Part shown: one piece after another, positions 37,171 through 48,026 of the stretch
Numbering within the stretch: position 1 is the stretch's first letter
How the letters are laid out: each line of letters opens with the position of its first letter
Origin: Polytrichum commune
Lineage: Eukaryota; Streptophyta; Polytrichopsida; Polytrichales; Polytrichaceae
DNA length: 60,000 nt
Reading direction: 5' to 3'
NCBI GenBank assembly: GCA_950295325.1
Contig: OX485803.1
Span: 29,142,001-29,202,000, forward strand
Made by a program: the position numbers and the translations under genes
Notes under the pieces: model-generated
Databases searched by the model: none
The model's input: the letters and a program-made list of their open reading frames with translations, nothing else
What the model was told of the DNA's origin: nothing

Positions 37171-39098
37171 TTTAGTGTAGTGGTGGGTATCATACAATGA
37201 GAGGATCTTTTTATATATGCTTTATTATGTGGGTCACACAAAGAAGAAGCAAGACTACTATGATGTAATGTATGTTGCCATGAGCGTGAATCTAAGTCTA
37301 AATGTAATCTCAAGACGAGCATCATGAGAAATAGAGGGGCTTAAAAAATTGGTATGACTTCTTTCAAAGGTGAACATCTTGAATTGGGTGCGGACGAGGT
37401 AGTCAGCACATCCCTCCCCAAAGGCTAGGCCCCTAGGTTCCCACATAATTGGCTAAAAACACCATGTTCGCTTGGATAACCCCACTATGGGTTGGTGGAT
37501 CATAGGTGGCAAGGTGCACCGGAAATCAAGTGCAAAAAGGTCACCCATCCGAATGCTAATACAACCTCAGGGGGCTTAACCTCAGAGTGCTAATGGGGCC
37601 TTGGGTATAAGCCACCCTTATGTGGGTCCATAACATCCTTGTACCATGTTGACTTTAGGATAATTTCACCCATGTATGAAGGTTCTTGGATGGTATATAG
37701 CCCTGAAAGAAATCAAAAACCAAATTATCGTCAAACAACCATACCCTAGACTAGGGTATCATAAATTGTAAAATCTTCAGTATATATACCTAAGGAAAAT
37801 CAACAAGGAGGTGATACCAATCCAACTGGTTATCATATGATTGAATGTTGTTATTGATGAACTTGGAGTTATGGAGACGCACAATATCAATGGTAGAGTC
37901 AAATTGATGTGTATTAAATACAATATCATCACTTACATTCTATTTGTTATATACTATTTTAGGAGAAACATTATATACATTGAGTAAATAAATAAAAACC
38001 GACAAAAAAAATATTTGAACAATTGTATCATACTGAGATGAGGAACCACAAACTATTGGTCTTATCATGAATTCATTACCGCAATCATAAAGAAAGAAAG
38101 AAAGAAAATATATATTCTTAACAAATTCATGACCTCAAATTTCCATTGACTCCTCCGTAAAGTTCGCAATTTATAACCGTTATTGGTAGGATAGAAACCT
38201 TGATAATCAACCAAAGGTATTACATGCTTTAACTTGTTGTAGGTCGATGTTGCAATTTGCACCAACTAAAACACATCCAAAAGTGGAATACGACTTGTGT
38301 ATTTAACGTCGTTAGTTATGGGAAGCCCCATAGAATCTACTTAACACATCCAATGAGAGCAAGGGGTAATGAGGGGTATGAAAACCAAGGAAGAAAAAGT
38401 TAGAAGATTGGAGGTCAAGACATATTCAATCTTGTGTGCATGCCTTGGACAATCAAGGTCATCGATGTCGTATTTATTTATAGTAACTCATATGTTTTTA
38501 CGTCTTTTTTTTTGCTTGATTACTTCTTCACTTCTTTGTATGTCTCTGCTTATTTCTTGTAACACATAGCCTTAGTCTTCGAACCTACTAGAAATTACTT
38601 GAACGAAATGTATATGAAGATAAGGGAAGACCCAAAGAATGCATTCTCCAACCAATCAAAGCCGTCAGAATCTGTCCTTGAACCTTTATGTTTGGTAATG
38701 CATTCAAGGGAGTGCATTATGAGAAATGATATCTACATGGTGGGTTTTCATGTATGTTGCTCGTCCATCATACTTTGGTGGGAGTAAGGACGAATGTAGA
38801 TGAAACGTGGTGGGGGTAGGGTTTGTATGTGCTGACCAACCACTATAATCTTTGGTATTTAGTGGCATATGAAAGTCTAGTGGCCCGTGGTCACGGCCCT
38901 CCACATTCTAATAAGCAACCATAACGTGGTTGGGGGATTGCTTTTGTTTTCTTCTTGAGAACACATCCAACCCACTACTATTCTAGAATCTAGTAGGTCA
39001 GCAACAAACATGCAAACACACCTTATGCCCCATACTGCACTCCCCTTTGATACATCACCTATTTATTACTTTACTATCATCCAACATATTTTATAATA
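37171..39098. other. A+T-rich intergenic DNA, no gene recognised
   Basis: Only short, unprotein-like open frames occur on either strand. No tRNA, repeat unit or coding exon could be supported. Confidence 0.5.
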
Positions 39099-39219
39099 GG
39101 TAATGCATTTGGGGGCATTATGGGGAATAAGGGCACTGGGCGAGGTGTAGCCGAGCTATAATGCCCGTATTCCCCACAATACACCCCCCCAACACACACA
39201 CTTACTTTAATGCATTACC
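39099..39219. mobile_element. 121-bp foldback MITE upstream of the bL12c gene
   Basis: Perfect 11-bp terminal inverted repeats GGTAATGCATT / AATGCATTACC. Inner arms also pair: ATTATGGGGAATAAGGGCA with the inverse of TAATGCCCGTATTCCCCACAAT. Almost the whole element can fold on itself. It ends about 510 bases before the bL12c start codon. Confidence 0.7.
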
Positions 39220-39732
39220 AGAAGTAAAGAATAGGTTCAGATTTTGACAGCTGTGATTTGCTTGATTGTGTGAAATCTATGGCTGTAGATGCTTGACGGT
39301 TGGGAAAGCATTATGAGAAAACGTAATACATTGCTAGCATTCGTAATGCCCTGCCCATAAACATAATGGGAGTTTAATTTAAAACTATAAGAAATTTGGT
39401 ATGGGTCTTTATGTGGTTAGTATTGAGGTTGGGGTGGGCTTGCTCCTGTATCTCTCGTGTTGCCGGTGTCGTTGGGAACAGTGACGTTCTCAATGGCAGG
39501 CGATCGTTATCGTTGGATATGGATGAGATTCATCGAGACAGGGGAGTGGGGAGGGAGTGGATAATGCTTGGGAGCGTGAGGCGCTATATGGTGGCGCTGC
39601 TCCGCCCCCCTGCCTCTTCTGCCTCGGCATCTCCACTAACCTCCTTCGCCAATTCCCCACCCTCACGCATCGCAATCCCCGCCCTGTCTCGCCGCACCAG
39701 TTTTTGCAGTAATTTCTGCATTCTCGGTTGCA
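39220..39732 (+). promoter_or_regulatory. Promoter and 5' leader region of the bL12c gene
   Basis: Changes from A+T-rich to GC-rich at about 39590. The last 130 bases are pyrimidine-rich (CTCTTCTGCCTCGGCATCTC), as in many plant leaders. A TATA box could not be fixed. Confidence 0.35.
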
Positions 39733-40308
39733 ATGGCAGCGATGGCGCAGGCATCTCTGGTGGGCAGCACCGTGAGGCTGGGAGCCGCGAGCTCGGTGGT
39801 GCGCGCAGGTGAGACTCAGCTTCTATCATCGTCGTCCCGGGTGAGCTTCGCGGGTGTGTCAAAGGTGCAGCTAAGGAAGAAGGCTGTGGTGACGGCGCGT
39901 GCCAGCGCCACAACCGCGTTCGACATCGAGGAGCTTCTGGTGCAACTGAAGGGCATGACTCTGGAGCAGGCACGCACCTTGACGGACCGACTCTCGGAGG
40001 ATTTGGGAGTGTCTGCCATGTCATTTGCACCTGCTGCCGCTGGCGCTGCCCCCGGAGCGGCTGCGGGAGAGGCTGCGGCTGTTGTGGAGGAGAAGACGGA
40101 GTTTGATTTGGTGCTGGAGGAGGTCCCTTCGTCCGCCAGGATTGCTTGCATTAAGGTGGTGCGAACTTTGACCTCACTCGGGTTGAAGGAGGCCAAGGAC
40201 ATGATTGAGTCCTTGCCGAAGAAGGTGAAGGAGGCTATCACCAAGGAGGAGGCTGAGGAGGCCAAGAAGGCTTTGGAAGCTGCCGGCGCCAAGTGCAGCG
40301 TCAAGTAA
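39733..40308 (+). CDS. RPL12: 50S ribosomal protein L12 (bL12c), chloroplast precursor
   Basis: An intronless frame of 191 codons. Residues about 1-57 form a Ser/Ala/Val/Arg-rich transit peptide with few acidic residues. The mature part has the N-terminal dimer helix (FDIEELLVQLKGMTLEQA region), an Ala/Gly hinge at about 96-117, and the C-terminal factor-binding domain with the hallmark KVVR, LGLKEAKD.IE, P..VKE, KEEAE and AGA motifs. bL12 forms the flexible stalk of the plastid ribosome that recruits translation factors. The length is normal for plastid L12 precursors. A second in-frame ATG three codons downstream (39742) could also serve. GC content is much higher than in the flanks. Identification is certain from sequence. 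Confidence 0.96.
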   Translation: MAAMAQASLVGSTVRLGAASSVVRAGETQLLSSSSRVSFAGVSKVQLRKKAVVTARASATTAFDIEELLVQLKGMTLEQARTLTDRLSEDLGVSAMSFAPAAAGAAPGAAAGEAAAVVEEKTEFDLVLEEVPSSARIACIKVVRTLTSLGLKEAKDMIESLPKKVKEAITKEEAEEAKKALEAAGAKCSVK

Positions 40309-40605
40309 ATGGCAGGCCCTCACGGTTATAGGGTTTAGGATAATGGCAAGTGACCAGGGTGATGATGCATGCACGTATGTCCCCCATGGTCTTTAGGCAG
40401 CGGTTTCCTTAGGTCTTATTAGTAATGCTATACATTTGAAAATTCATCAACAATTTCACATTCTTTTTGCAATGCCACGAGCAAAATGAGTTGTGGCCCC
40501 AATTAGAGTGCCAGATTTTTATGCTTCTTCACGTTCACTCTCCACATTCGCCTGTCCAGTCTCTGCCCTTATCCAAAGCCTTGCCCGTCCACTTCAATGC
40601 AACTT

Positions 40606-41030
40606 GTGCATCGTGGCCTGGGGCAACTCTCTTGGATGCAGGATTCTTCGGTATGGTATGAGGTGGTAAAACATCAGACATGAATCTTCTGTACGGTTGA
40701 TGATACCAGGGTGTGAGAATGTGGTAATTGTTAGTATTTTCTTGCTGTGGTGAGTAGGAATTCGATGTTAAGGATTATGATGATGTCCTCATTGTCCATT
40801 AAAATGGCATTGTTCCTGGAGTTCGGAGTAACTGTCTCTTGGATACAGGAATCTTTGGTATTGTATAAGGTAGTAAATCTCAGACATAAATCTTCTGTGC
40901 GGCTGATGATGTCAGGGCGTGAGAATGTGCTAATTGTTAGTAGTTTCTTGCTGTGGTGAGAAGGAAAATGCTTGTATGGATTATGGTGACGTCGTCAATG
41001 TCCATCCAAATTGCATTGTTCGTGAAGTTA
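40606..41030 (+). repeat. ~207-bp tandem duplication downstream of the bL12c gene
   Basis: CTCTTGGATGCAGGA... at about 40629 recurs at 40836 with matching text for about 195 bases (GTATGGTATGAGG / GTATTGTATAAGG, GAGAATGTG.TAATTGTTAGTA, TTTCTTGCTGTGGTGAG). No coding role is evident. Confidence 0.7.
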
Positions 41031-41990
41031 GACAGTGATCGTTTGTTGTGTTGTGATGAATTTACTTCTCTGCTTAGGGTGTGTAAAATTTGAGCTTCTC
41101 ATTGAAGGATGCATCAGCCTAAAGCTCAGCCTGGATGCAATTGCTTCTTTGCATGATTGGGATTTCTACACCCGTGTGGAGGAAGTGCAATTTCTCCACA
41201 TTAAGGCTATGCATCTGCGTTCCATCCGTGTTGTCTGAATTGCTGCACAGGTGCACCCCGGCCTTTATGTAGGACACATTTTCTAGGAAGTGTAGGAATG
41301 ACGAGTATGAACTGCACATTCTAGTTTCCTCATGTCTGATTGAATCTAACTTGCATATAGGACTAACTTAGCTGCACATTACTTCTGATTTCTTCAAAAC
41401 TTTGAAAAGCACATGAGCATGAAAGTGGATAGGTTTCATATTTACCATCAAATATGAGGCGTGTAAGTTCTCCACCCCTCCGTGAAACTTCGTGTAGCTT
41501 CCTCATGTCTGGCTGAAGTTGACTTGCAACTTACCTCTGGAATTCCTCAAAATCTGTGAAGACACATGACATGAAACTGGATAGGTTTCATTTTTCATCC
41601 ATAAACTGATAAAGCTTGCCAGGGTGAATGAGCATTAAATTTTTCCCAGGATGAATTTCACAAACATTGTTAAGAGTGTCCATACCCTAGATGACTGGAT
41701 TGGTACCTAGTCAGGAGCCGGCACTTGATGAAAACACAAGTGAACAGCAAATGAATTGAATCAATATTGATTACCAGGACAAAAGTGAACATTTCCAAGT
41801 TCCACTTGGCGTCATTCACATTGTTAACACTTTCTGCCATTTGGATGTGTGGCATGGATCCTCAAAATTTAGACCACTTACATTCCCAACCCCAACTTTC
41901 TGTACCCAATCCTGAACAATCGAATACTTCAGCAACTCCTCGACGGATGCAGTGGGCGAAATAGGGTGGAACTACGCTAATTATGATATT
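41031..41990. other. Intergenic DNA, no gene recognised
   Basis: Contains a short imperfect repeat of a GAAACT.GATAGGTTTCAT phrase (near 41425 and 41573), but no coding exon or RNA that I can support. Confidence 0.5.
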
Positions 41991-42277
41991 TAGCGTCATA
42001 TAGTATTTAATGTCACTATGGTAACTTTTCGATGAAACTTCTTATGAATTAGTGAACAAATATTGTCATGGATGATGGATGAGTTCATCCATTAGCTAAA
42101 ACTTTACCTTCTCTTGTCAGCAACTTGTGATGAAACATTGTCATGGATGATTGAAAATAAGTTCAATAATCACTTCGTAAGTGACAGTCATTGCAACACT
42201 GTAAATTTATAATACTCCAAATATATTACAAGGAATGACAAATAATGTGGGGTCAACATTTAGTGTTGGTGACACTA
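41991..42277. mobile_element. TAGTGTC-family MITE, copy 2
   Basis: The ends are TAGCGTCA (41991) and TGACACTA (to 42277). Internal phrases GTCATGGATGAT, AAGTGACAGTCATTGCAAC and GACAAATAATGT are shared with the other copies. Non-coding. Confidence 0.7.
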
Positions 42278-42349
42278 TACCACGGTTTACAATTAGTATT
42301 GAGCAAGATAATTAGAATTGGTGACTAGTGTAGTAGGACTATTGAATTG

Positions 42350-43125
42350 AGTTGTTTGTGCTGTCAAAGACTTTTGTGCTGTGAAGTAGCAAGAGACCAA
42401 AATTACTCTCAATCAATACACCACAACCATGTCTATCGTCTGTATTCTACCCCAAAAGGCCACTGCAGGATTGTCCGGACACTGAAGCAGTCCAGAACTC
42501 ATACTGGACATTAAACGATCCCTCATTGACGATGGAGCTAACCTTCAATTCGCTATCAAATCCGGGAACAAAACCCTATTGAAATTAGTTTCAACAGACA
42601 GGAAAGACACAATGATCGTCTGTGTAAAGAAAGTCAAATTCAATGTGTAGGCATTAGAAAAAACAGCACTAATCTTTAACCAATTGTATTAACAACCGAC
42701 GTGGTTGAATTGTTTCAAAACAATCTCAAATATCATCCTAGAAGCCTAAATCTCTACATGTGTCCCCTATATACTACACGATTTATTGCTGTATCCAATT
42801 GCAGAACATTCGACCACTTCGAGCGAGATAGGCTTGAACTAGTAGCCTGCTTGTTGAATGATTTCTTGTGCTGTCAAAAATGAGCCAACGGTGAGGAAGT
42901 TGGAAGAGACCCAAAGAACTCTGTCAATCATCGAGATACCGCAACCATGTCCATCATCCGTAACCGGCCTCAAATGGTCACTGCAGAATTATCCGGACAT
43001 AGACGCAATCCAGAAGCATCCACTCTCATATCCCCACTGGGCTTTGAACGATCCCTCATTGACAATGAAGCTAACCTATAAAAAAATCCGTTACCGAATC
43101 CAGAATCAATTACTCCCCAAGGAGA
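42350..43125. repeat. ~240-bp direct repeat 3' of the EF-hand gene
   Basis: Text at 42350-42590 recurs at 42855-43125 (CTTGTGCTGTCAAA, CAACCATGTC.ATC, CGATCCCTCATTGAC.ATG, GAGCTAACCT). The second copy runs up to the stop codon of the EF-hand gene, so the 3' flank of that gene appears to have been duplicated. Confidence 0.65.
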
Positions 43126-43129
43126 AATC

Positions 43130-43792
43130 TTATTGAGATGTCGTCGAGTTCATGAGACAACAAAAATCCTGAAACGTGACCTTCCGATCACCGGCACCGG
43201 TCGCAGTTTCCAACATAAGAGTAAGATCGTCAGCTGAGAGAGACTGGCCCAATGCTTCAACCATTACACCACCCAAATCCTCCGAACACACTACTCCATC
43301 ACCATTTCGGTCCAGCATACGAAACATCTCACGCAAAGCCTCATTGCCAAGGCTCGAGAAGCTCTTGGCAGATTTTTTAGGATTTTCCACCACCGGGGAT
43401 GATTGCGCGAGCAGCGAGAAGAAGTCATCGAAGTTGACGGAGCCACTTCCATCCCGATCCGCAAGAGAGATCATTAGGTCGATGTCTTCGATGGTGAGAG
43501 TGCTCTTGAAGGATTGCTGTAGAAATGACGCAAGATCCTCTGCTTTGATCGTCCCATCGCCATCTTGGTCCAGGAGGTTGAATGCCTCCCTCACTTGTGA
43601 AACCTCCCATGTTGGCGATGATGCCTCTTGTTGGAGTTGGCTATTCGATCGTAGCTTGGTGCCACCACCACTGTGTGACCCATCGAAACACATCTTCTTC
43701 TTGCTTCTTTTTCCTATCCAAAACCAGGAGAGTACTGACAAAAAAAATGTTTTAACTCCGAGAATAGCAGTTTGGAATTGAATGAGTGGCAA
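43130..43792 (-). CDS. EF-hand calcium-binding protein (calmodulin-like)
   Basis: A 220-codon frame. A shorter start at 43693 (ATG, 187 codons) is equally possible; the longer form adds a hydrophobic N-terminus (about residues 10-26) that could act as a membrane anchor. Three canonical 12-residue loops are seen: DQDGDGTIKAED (75-86), DRDGSGSVNFDD (112-123) and DRNGDGVVCSED (161-172). A fourth (about 197-208) lacks the calcium ligands. The order fits calmodulin-like proteins, which change shape on calcium binding and relay the signal to partners. All three good loops end in Asp instead of the usual Glu. A splice-acceptor-like TTTTTTTGTCAG lies inside the longer N-terminus, so an upstream exon is possible. 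Confidence 0.8.
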   Translation of the reverse strand: MPLIQFQTAILGVKTFFLSVLSWFWIGKRSKKKMCFDGSHSGGGTKLRSNSQLQQEASSPTWEVSQVREAFNLLDQDGDGTIKAEDLASFLQQSFKSTLTIEDIDLMISLADRDGSGSVNFDDFFSLLAQSSPVVENPKKSAKSFSSLGNEALREMFRMLDRNGDGVVCSEDLGGVMVEALGQSLSADDLTLMLETATGAGDRKVTFQDFCCLMNSTTSQ

Positions 43793-44215
43793 TGATCCGA
43801 ATAGACCTTGCTATAGCTCCCGCCCTCGGCCTTGAAGGTGGCGGTTCCGAAATGAAATGAGCTGCAAACATGCACAGATGATGACGGTTACTAACTTTAA
43901 ATTACAGATGCAAATTACAGATCACCACCACCAATGTGTAATCCATCGAAAACCCCTATCTAAAACCCCACAGAATACCGACAAAAAAAAGGTTTATCTC
44001 CCGGGATCGCTGGTTCGAATCGAATGAGCTGCAATGGTTCATAGAAGAAGAAATCTTGCGATAGCCCCCCATTGGCCTTGAAGGTGGCGGTTCCTAACTT
44101 ACAGGAATCACGAAATGCCTAACTCAAAAAATGCCGCTCCGAGAGGCCGAATGAAATGGTCTACAAACATACAAAGATGATGATTGTTACTAACTAGAAA
44201 TTACACATGCCAACC
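43661..44215. repeat. ~261-bp tandem duplication over the 5' end of the EF-hand gene
   Basis: The unit starting at 43661 (CCACCACCA..GTGTGA.CCATCGAAA) recurs from about 43922 and includes GACAAAAAAAA, CCTTGAAGGTGGCGGTTCC and GATGATG..GTTACTAACT. The duplicate covers the start-codon region of the gene but keeps no useful open frame. Confidence 0.65.
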
Positions 44216-46008
44216 TTGAACAGAAACGTACTAGTCAACTTCAAAAGTCACGTAAATCGAAATGGAATATGCTACAAAGACATTGCCCAACTTATTTGCT
44301 GAAACTCCATTTGAAATACCGATAGATACCTACTTACATGCAAACAGACACAAATACTCTTGCACTTCTAAATGATTTGCAAAGATGACTCTAGGCCCAA
44401 GAGATCGGCTAAACTTCGTTCCTTGTGCATCGAAGATGTCGGTTACTAACTCTAAGTTCTAACAACAGATCCCCATTTACCTACCTCAGAGCCTACTTGA
44501 CCTCCTCAAACCCAAGAGTCTACCGAAATGAAATGCCCAAGTCTAGATATGCTGAAGCTCGGACATAACATGCCTTGAAGAAGGCGCCAAGGTTACTAAC
44601 ATCAAGATACAGACGCCAACCTCAAAACACAAACCTAATACTCTTCAACTTCAATATGGTCACGGAGTCTATCAAAATGAGATGTGCTAGATTACGACAA
44701 CATCATTTGCTGCTTCAACACCCTTGACATTAACTTACTTAAGCAATCGCCTTGAATGTTTCCTAGGCTTGAGCTGCTTGAAAGACACAACTTAACAAGA
44801 GAGTTAAGTTAGGCCCGAGAGTGGAGATCGGCTGAAGTTGCTCCGCCTGTGCATTGAAGAATGGCGGTTAGTTGTTAAAGAAGTTGGCAGCTACTTAATA
44901 TGTTACAGGATCAACCGCAACCTGTACGTGCTTCTTCCGTGCTTCCTCGGCGGCCACGCGTGGGCCCTTGCGGAAGCTTTGCCTTCAAGGCTTCTCGTCC
45001 TCTCGCGAACACATGGTCCCCTTTCTGCCGAATCCCACCACTGCTGGCCACGACCATTCTCGTCCTCTATTCTTCCTGTCCGTCAGCTTTCTCGACTGCG
45101 CACCCACACCGAACGAGGGCGCTGGACGTATCGTCCGTCGCTTGTCGTTGTTCGTTGGCGAAGGACGGAAAGTGACGCCTGGGAGCAGTGCGTCCCTGAA
45201 GGCGGACGAAGAAACCAAGCGGTCGTTTGATGAGAAAGAAAGTGACGATAAATTAATAGTGTTAAATATATTTTGATAACTGTTTCACATTAGCACCCAT
45301 GAATCATATAACTTAAAGTACGTGGGTCTAATATGGTTTAGGCCCAAGAGCATATAGCACTTGTGTTTATGCTATTTAGATAAATTTTGGGGTATTAGAA
45401 TTACACCGTTTATGGAACTTATAGTCACATACACTATTTGCGAAGGGCCTAAACTACATGCCTAGAGGTCTCAAAGTGTCACGCCCGTTTAATTGTCAAT
45501 ATGATTCCATTCGTCAACATGAGTCATTTTTTAAAGTGAGAACATATTTACATTATGACATTTAGAGTAGCATGTTGGGATACTTTAGATTGTTAGTCAT
45601 GTGTTAGAGGAAGAGGAAGTCATATATATGTAAGAGGAGGTTATTCTTGAGCATACTAATGGCATCTGTTATTTGTGTACACTTTATATAACTTGTGGAC
45701 CATTTTGTAACATAGGCATGCACCTCATAACATTATTGAACATACTCGTTCCAAAATATTAATAACCGCAATTGAACGCCAAATGTCATAAGGTGACAGT
45801 TATGATGAAGTTCTTAATCATTAATGTAACCTAACATATGCCTTAAAATAGGGTAAGTGACATTATAACACATGTGACACTAAATACCATAAACAATGTT
45901 ATGCAATCTAACGGTGGTGGAATATACACATAATGGTGATGGGGGATTGTACGAACATTGCACTGAATTCTATTTGTCTTGCTCAATATTGATTGTAAAC
46001 CGACCGTG
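44216..46008. other. Intergenic DNA with a GC-rich island, no gene assigned
   Basis: A GC-rich stretch at about 44930-45220 stands out from A+T-rich flanks. Overlapping open frames on both strands there look like composition effects. It may be the promoter and first untranslated exon of the EF-hand gene on the minus strand; this is inference. The rest (45280-46008) is A+T-rich and carries fragments similar to the TAGTGTC MITE family. Confidence 0.35.
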
Positions 46009-46322
46009 CGGTGTCACCAACAAGACATGTAAATATAACATTATTTAACATTATTTGTTGTTCCTTGTAAGAACATTTTGGTCATTGTAGATTTACAATG
46101 TTGCAATACAGTCACTTACTAAGTGATTTTTTGTCCAAATGTAGATCATCCATGCAATATTTTATTACCAAAATGTTATGATGCAAAATATATAAATTTT
46201 TGATACAAAACCTAACATGGATTTCATCCAATTTTAATCATCCATGACATTTGTCAACTTATTCATAAGAAGTCCCATCAAAAAAGTTACCACCAGTGAA
46301 ATAAAATACCATATGACACTGA
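46009..46322. mobile_element. TAGTGTC-family MITE, copy 3 (reverse orientation)
   Basis: Starts near GGTGTCACCAAC and ends near TATGACACTGA. Shares TTACTAAGTGA, CATCCATG and CATAAGAAG.CCATCA with copies 2 and 4, read on the opposite strand to copies 1 and 2. Confidence 0.65.
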
Positions 46323-46871
46323 ATACAATATTTATTGTAGTTTGGACATATCTCGTCCCATCCCGACCTCAACTTGAACATCTCACAAGACTATGCATTA
46401 GTGAATGTATCTAAAGGCTCATTGCCCAAAATGAAGACACACACACACCAAAACCCATGTACTCCTTTCATGTGAACTCTATACATAAGCTTACATAGTA
46501 TCTAAGAGATACTTTTACAACTTTGAAGTTTTTCCTTTTCTATACTTCAAAGCTCATTAGATAGAAACATCTACACATAAGTTAGTAAATCTTTCACTTT
46601 ACAATCTTCCTTTTATTAAACATATCACTTCATCCTACTTCTCATCCATCCACACTTCTTAGCCTTGGATATACAACCTCTATTTTCCATCATCCTCAAT
46701 TTCCCATCTCTCAATCAGTCTTCTACACGGTGGGAATAGGTAGTGAAAAACAAGAGGTGTTTTTTTTGCGATTTGCAAGATGAACATGCCCATAAGTTAC
46801 CACACGAGATATTGTATTTAGTGTTAACAATTCTATATGTCTTGATTAGAAATAATTGTAAACCACCTATA

Positions 46872-47169
46872 TAGTGTCACCAACACTAAATGTAAACTTG
46901 ACATTCTTTGTCATTTCTTGTAAAGAACAATTGGGCATTATATATTTGCAAATGTTGTCACTTATTAAGTGACTTTTCATCCAAATTGTAGTCATCCATG
47001 ACAACATTTTATCATGGAAAATGTCAAGATACATAATATACCAAACTTTTTTTTGAATAATTGGCATTTGGACGAACTAAAAGTAAGTTGGGATGACAAT
47101 GTAAACTTATTCATAGGAAGCGTCATTAGAAAAGTTACCACAATGGCATAATACAACCATACGACACTA
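46872..47169. mobile_element. TAGTGTC-family MITE, copy 4 (reverse orientation)
   Basis: The ends are TAGTGTCA (46872) and CGACACTA (to 47169). Internal phrases match copy 3, 860 bases upstream, in the same orientation. Non-coding. Confidence 0.7.
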
Positions 47170-48026
47170 AATACAATATTCAACGTAGTTGGATGCAAGC
47201 CTAGAGTTATCCAAACCAATCTATGCACATGACATTAATGGAGAATGTTTTTGCACTCTCATGTACATGTGTTACATGAAAATAGCTTGGAAATTGCCCC
47301 CTCATAGATTAATGTAATCTATCCAATACATTTCCTCAGAATTTGGCTAAATCACCCAATATGGTATATGTGTATTAGTATGGGCATTAAAATTTGTCAA
47401 AGTATGTGCAAATCACACTTTTTTTTGCAAAAATGTTACAACTATTAGGTGGCACTATAATAAATAACTACAATAAATGATAAAATACTCAATACTTTAA
47501 TTTATTGATATGTATATATATATATATAATTTTTTATTTTTTTGATAAAAAACTAATATTATGAAATACCTATATAGCAATTTGGTGACGTAATATCCAA
47601 TGTTTCCAATCCGTTGAACTTCACCCCCACACCAAACCAACCTAGGCTAGCTATGTGGAATAGAGCACTGGGTCGCCCTTGCGCCATGCACCCTCCACGT
47701 CAGGCCACCACGTCAGCAATGCATAAATGCCAGATGGACCTTCAGCGGCCCTCGCATTCTCGCCGCTCCAGGGTTGATGGGCGATGACGGGCAGGAATGA
47801 TACTTTCGGCGCTCCGGTGCTCTTCGAATTTCGCTCACAGGAGTGTGATCCAGCAGGAAGCATACTTACTCCATGCGACGATTGCGTGCTTGTAAATCTT
47901 CACTCGCACATTTCGAGGACCCACCGGAGCTTTGTTGTTGTTTTGTTTGTAATATAGAGCGCGGATTTCAATCATCTTCTTCCTGTTTTTTTTCCCCCCC
48001 TTCTTTTCTATGTTGTAGCAGCAGGC
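47170..48026. other. Intergenic DNA and presumed promoter of the six-exon membrane-protein gene
   Basis: Includes an A+T-rich half with a (TA)n run at 47512-47528 and a GC-rich block at about 47660-47880, followed by a T-rich tract just before the ATG at 48027. The GC-rich block probably holds the promoter and 5' leader. No separate gene was found. Confidence 0.4.

Noticed and set aside
39396-40030. Open frames overlapping the bL12c start on both strands
   Set aside because: They overlap the certain bL12c coding sequence and leader and lack any protein-like pattern.
44838-45276. Overlapping open frames on both strands in a GC-rich island
   Set aside because: Three frames are open at once because stop codons are rare in GC-rich DNA. 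None shows a domain, signal or splice structure.
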